Of a stretch of 64,000 nucleotides of DNA, positions 60,948-64,000 are shown one piece after another. The notes under the pieces are model-generated. The model had not been told where the DNA came from and did no database searches. It saw nothing but the letters and a program-made list of their open reading frames with translations. The translations under genes were made by a program, and so were the position numbers. The stretch's first letter is position 1; each line of letters starts with the position of its first letter. This DNA is from an uncultured Clostridium sp. (GTDB lineage Bacteria; Bacillota; Clostridia; Lachnospirales; Lachnospiraceae): NCBI GenBank assembly GCA_900539185.1, contig UQBG01000001.1:62001-126000 (forward strand), in the 5' to 3' direction.

Positions 60948-61976
60948 TTATAACAGGTCTGCTATCTCCAGAATCAACTCTCTGGACAGATCCCAACCCA
61001 GACAAGGATCTGTGATGGACTTACCATAGCAGCCTCCGTCTACCGGCTGATTTCCGTTTTCAATGTAGCTCTCAACCATAACGCCCTTTACCAGCTTCCG
61101 GATATCAGCAGAATGACGCATGCTGTGCAGGACTTCCTTTACGATACGCGGCTGTTCTGCCCACTGCTTTCCGGAATTATTATGATTTGCATCTACAATG
61201 CATGCCGGATTCTTCAGATCAAACTTATGATACAGATCTGACAGCATCATCAGATCCTCATAGTGATAGTTGGATATTGACTGACCATGCTTGTTGACGG
61301 CACCACGTAAGATACAGTGTACCAGATCATTTCCATCGGTCTTTGCTTCCCATCCGGTATACAGGAAGGTATGCTTCATCTGGCCTGCCATGCAGGAGTT
61401 CATCATAACTGTCAGATCACCACTGGTCGGATTCTTCATGCCGACCGGAACATCCATACCGGAGGTGACGATACGATGCTGCTGATCTTCTACACTTCTG
61501 GCTCCGATCGCCACATAGGACAAAATATCCTCCAGATACTGCCAGTTCTCTGAGTACAACATCTCATCTGCCGCGGTCAGCCCGGTGGCTGCGATCGCAT
61601 CAATGTGCATCTTGCGGATTGCTTTCACACCCTCATACATATCCGGTGCCTTCTCCGGATCCGGCTGATGCAGCATGCCCTTATAACCGGCACCGGTTGT
61701 TCTTGGCTTATTTGTATAGATTCTTGGGATAATTAAGATCTTGTCCTGAACCTCCTCCTGAACCTTCGCCAGTCTGGTCACATAGTCCAGCACCGCAGTT
61801 TCATTGTCTGCAGAACATGGTCCGATGATCATTAAGAACTTATCCGACTCTCCGGTGAATACCTTGCGAATCTGTGCATCTCTGTCCTTCTTTATCTTCT
61901 TTAACTCCTCTGTCATAGGAATCTCCTGCTGAAGCTCCTGTGCACTTGGAATTTTCTTTATCAAATGTATACTCAT
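60948..61976 (-). CDS. aroF: DAHP synthase (3-deoxy-7-phosphoheptulonate synthase, AroG/AroF type)
   Basis: A 342-residue class I-alpha DAHP synthase, the length and type of E. coli AroF/G/H. Motifs: LMIIGPCSADNETAVLDYVTRL near 48, PRIYTNKPRTTGAGYKGM near 84, the metal and PEP region IGARSVEDQQHR, and VDANHNNSGKQ near 258 and VMVESYIENGNQPVDGG near 298. It starts aromatic amino-acid synthesis from PEP and erythrose-4-phosphate. SD AAGGAGAG. It is 15 bases after the FNT gene. Confidence 0.95.
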   Translation of the reverse strand: MSIHLIKKIPSAQELQQEIPMTEELKKIKKDRDAQIRKVFTGESDKFLMIIGPCSADNETAVLDYVTRLAKVQEEVQDKILIIPRIYTNKPRTTGAGYKGMLHQPDPEKAPDMYEGVKAIRKMHIDAIAATGLTAADEMLYSENWQYLEDILSYVAIGARSVEDQQHRIVTSGMDVPVGMKNPTSGDLTVMMNSCMAGQMKHTFLYTGWEAKTDGNDLVHCILRGAVNKHGQSISNYHYEDLMMLSDLYHKFDLKNPACIVDANHNNSGKQWAEQPRIVKEVLHSMRHSADIRKLVKGVMVESYIENGNQPVDGGCYGKSITDPCLGWDLSRELILEIADLL

Positions 61977-61991
61977 GATGTCTCTCCTTTT

Positions 61992-62855
61992 TTATTTATT
62001 CTCTTCCTTTGGCGGATTACAGAACTTGCTCTTGTTAATCTCATAAAATACAATACCGACACATACCATACCGCCGATGATATTTCCCAGGGTAACCGGT
62101 CCTAAGTTTGACAGATATCCACTGAAGCTCAATGCACTGTGGATCTGATCTGCGGTCAGGCCATAGGCCTCCTCTGCCATCCGGACATAATCCGGATTCG
62201 TTGCAGCCAGAATACCGGCCGGTATGTAAAACATATTTGCCACGCAATGTTCGAAGCCGGAGGTTACAAAGGCTAAGATCGGGAACAAAATTGCAAACAG
62301 CTTTCCGATGATATCCTTTGCGGTTCCTGCCATCAGGATCGCAATGCATACTAGTATATTGCACAAAATACCGGAACAAAATGCAGGGAAAAAGTCCAGA
62401 CTGCACTTTCCTACCGCTACCTTAATCGTATAAGCACCCAAAAGCCCGGAGGAATAATTAAACTGCCGGGACCAGAAGGTCAGTGCTGTAACGATAAACG
62501 CACCCAACATATTACTGAAATACACGACCAACAGATTCCGTATGACCTGTGCAACCGTTACCTTCTTGTCCATAATGTCCATAATCAGCAGACAGTTACC
62601 GGTAAACAGCTCCCCGCCTACCAGTACGATCATCATCAGACCTACCGGGAAGATCAGCCCTGCCACTACTCTGGCTAATCCGACATTCGTAATCGCGTGT
62701 GCCGCCACATTCGAGGCTTCTCCGCCAAATGCGATGAATCCACCTGCCATAACGCCCATAAATATCATTTTCCAGATATTTAAGTTCGCCTTTGTTACTC
62801 CAGCCTTGATATTACCGTCTATTGTTTCTGCAGGAGTATTGTAAATGTTTTCCAT
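61992..62855 (-). CDS. Formate/nitrite transporter (FNT) family channel
   Basis: A 287-residue FNT protein with six spans. Visible features are KMIFMGVMAGGFIAFGGEASNV, GLMMIVLVGGELFTGNCLLI (the L3 loop), VTSGFEHCVANMFYIPAGIL (the central His-containing motif) and LGNIIGGMVCVGIVF. Fermenters use such channels to export formate; nitrite or hydrosulfide are alternatives. It lies between the cinA domain and aroF. Symbol withheld because substrate is not deducible. Confidence 0.93.
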   Translation of the reverse strand: MENIYNTPAETIDGNIKAGVTKANLNIWKMIFMGVMAGGFIAFGGEASNVAAHAITNVGLARVVAGLIFPVGLMMIVLVGGELFTGNCLLIMDIMDKKVTVAQVIRNLLVVYFSNMLGAFIVTALTFWSRQFNYSSGLLGAYTIKVAVGKCSLDFFPAFCSGILCNILVCIAILMAGTAKDIIGKLFAILFPILAFVTSGFEHCVANMFYIPAGILAATNPDYVRMAEEAYGLTADQIHSALSFSGYLSNLGPVTLGNIIGGMVCVGIVFYEINKSKFCNPPKEENK

Positions 62856-62881
62856 CCTGTGTTCTCCTTTTCTCTTGCTCT

Positions 62882-63388
62882 CTATTGTATCACATTTTGT
62901 AATAGCTGTAGACTATTGACAACCGTCAGCTCCCGGATCTGTGCCCGTGTTCCCTGAAAATGACATTCCTGCCAGTATACCTTATCCTGATAATACAGTC
63001 CGATATAAACCAGTCCAACCGGCTTTTCCGGCGTACCGCCATCCGGGCCTGCCAGTCCGGTTACCGCGATTGCCACATCTGCTTTTCCATGTATCGCTGC
63101 CCCTTTTGCCATCTGCTTTACCGTCTGTCTGGATACGGCTCCATGCTTCTGCAGTGTCATCGGCTTCACTCCCAGCTCTTCAATCTTCGCCTCATTTGCA
63201 TAGGTAACGAAGCCTCTGCCAAATACATCGGAAGCCCCCGGTACATTCACCAGTCTTCCGGCGATCAGTCCTCCGGTACAGGATTCCGCCGTCGTTACGG
63301 TCAGTCCGCGTTCTTTTAACAGAGCTACAACAGCAACCTCCAGATCCTTTCCCTGTTCAATTGTAATCAATGGATATTCCAGTCTCAT
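62882..63388 (-). CDS. CinA C-terminal domain protein (nicotinamide-nucleotide amidohydrolase family)
   Basis: A 168-residue stand-alone CinA C-domain (PncC-like). TTAESCTGGLIAGRLVNVPGAS and AIAVTGLAGPDGGTPEKPVGLVYIGL are diagnostic. It probably deamidates NMN to NaMN. ATG 63388 is chosen (AGGAG SD); a GTG two codons earlier is possible. It is eight to fourteen bases after pgsA, a conserved pair in Firmicutes. Confidence 0.93.
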   Translation of the reverse strand: MRLEYPLITIEQGKDLEVAVVALLKERGLTVTTAESCTGGLIAGRLVNVPGASDVFGRGFVTYANEAKIEELGVKPMTLQKHGAVSRQTVKQMAKGAAIHGKADVAIAVTGLAGPDGGTPEKPVGLVYIGLYYQDKVYWQECHFQGTRAQIRELTVVNSLQLLQNVIQ

Positions 63389-63401
63389 ATGCACTCCTGT
63401 C

Positions 63402-63965
63402 TTACTTCTTATTGCCTTCTGACAATACTTTGCGGTTCTTGATCAGGTAGTCCAACAGGGAAATAACCGTCAGTGCAAGCGATACGTAGATCAATACCTG
63501 TTCGGCGATCTTGATTCCTGTCGTTGCATTTGGGAAATTCTGGCTCAGATTCACGATCAGCAGAATCACCATCAGCATCTGAAAGGTCGTCTTAAACTTT
63601 CCCCAGTAACTGGCTGCGATCACAACTCCGTTATCTGCGGCAACCAGTCGGAATCCGCTGATAATAAATTCCCGTGCAATAATCACAATGACAACCCATG
63701 CCGGGATCCGCCCCAGTTCAATCAATGCAATCATAGCCGAGCAGACCAACAGCTTATCTGCCAGAGGATCCATAAATTTCCCGAAATCTGTGACCAGATT
63801 ATACTTTCTGGCAATCTTACCATCGGCCAGATCCGTCAGACTGGCTACGATAAAGATCCCGACTGCGATCCACTTTCCTCCCGGAATAGCCGGAACCATC
63901 AGTGCCACCAAAAAGAAAGGAATCAATATTACTCTAAAAATCGTTAACTTATTCGGTAAATTCAT
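63402..63965 (-). CDS. pgsA: CDP-diacylglycerol-glycerol-3-phosphate 3-phosphatidyltransferase
   Basis: A 187-residue CDP-alcohol phosphatidyltransferase with about five to six spans. The family motif DG-x2-AR-x8-G-x3-D-x3-D is intact, ADGKIARKYNLVTDFGKFMD then PLADK near residues 45-70. It makes phosphatidylglycerol phosphate. The C-terminal tail is basic (NRKVLSEGNKK). SD AGGAGAAG precedes the ATG at 63965; the last 35 bases of the window show only leader sequence. Confidence 0.97.
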   Translation of the reverse strand: MNLPNKLTIFRVILIPFFLVALMVPAIPGGKWIAVGIFIVASLTDLADGKIARKYNLVTDFGKFMDPLADKLLVCSAMIALIELGRIPAWVVIVIIAREFIISGFRLVAADNGVVIAASYWGKFKTTFQMLMVILLIVNLSQNFPNATTGIKIAEQVLIYVSLALTVISLLDYLIKNRKVLSEGNKK

Positions 63966-64000
63966 ATATCACTTCTCCTATCAAATCATATTCATTCGCT

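Noticed and set aside
1..64000. tRNA, rRNA, integrase, transposase or phage genes
   Set aside because: None recognised by eye on either strand; a covariance search was not possible here.

Overview
The window looks like a chromosomal core segment of a spore-forming Firmicute of class Clostridia, most likely a Lachnospiraceae gut commensal. The signs are the Firmicutes order ylxM-ffh-rpsP-khpA-rimM-trmD and rimP-nusA-ylxR-ylxQ-infB-rbfA-nrnA-truB-ribF, a der-plsY-gpsA-spoIVA backbone, scpA-scpB followed by a DacB/DacF-type carboxypeptidase, AGGAGG-type ribosome binding sites, and cell-wall sorting tails of the form xPKTGD. I do not name a genus. Almost everything is on the minus strand; only a FAD oxidoreductase (28.9-30.6 kb) and an amino-acid ABC transporter (37.4-39.7 kb) are on the plus strand. 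I see no rRNA, tRNA, CRISPR array, phage or complete insertion sequence.

Layout. 0-6.9 kb: a partial HAD phosphatase, an RsmF-type rRNA methylase, a small alarmone synthetase, an ECF sigma factor with a probable membrane anti-sigma protein, an M23 peptidase, a zinc-ribbon membrane protein, RNase HI and purine nucleoside phosphorylase. 6.9-25.3 kb: spoIVA, a 2,707-residue CnaB adhesin, a Cys-rich membrane protein, gpsA, plsY, der, a DUF512 radical-SAM-like protein, pgeF, yraN, a lone FlhB C-domain and a FliK-like protein. 25.3-34.1 kb: rnhB, two lepB genes flanking rbgA, rplS, the FAD oxidoreductase, and the trmD-rimM-khpA-rpsP-ffh-ylxM operon. 34.2-39.7 kb: an SPKTG surface protein, a membrane-bound LuxR-type regulator and the divergent ABC transporter. 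39.7-48.1 kb: the rimP-to-ribF translation operon. 48.1-50.7 kb: a zinc-ribbon membrane protein, then a small AT-rich accessory islet holding a 120-bp nested palindrome, a frameshifted small gene and a DUF4365 nuclease-like gene. 50.7-64 kb: two carboxypeptidases, scpAB, an L,D-transpeptidase, a metallophosphoesterase, nucleoside salvage (pdp, deoB), an AEC transporter, DAHP synthase, an FNT channel, cinA C-domain and pgsA.

The most interesting signal is regulatory and recurs. At several gene junctions the terminator-like hairpin between two genes also carries the next gene's promoter and/or Shine-Dalgarno sequence. Examples are upstream of spoIVA, the M23 peptidase, the first dac gene and punA, with a related case before ylxM. 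In the spoIVA, M23 and dac cases the 3' arm contains the SD, a U-run follows, and the ATG comes at once; sporulation-type promoter boxes overlap the 5' arm or loop. Read-through RNA would fold, terminate and hide the SD, while RNA started inside the element would lack the 5' arm and be translated. This looks like a compact insulator that keeps sporulation genes silent in growing cells. Promoter assignments were made by eye and are inference.
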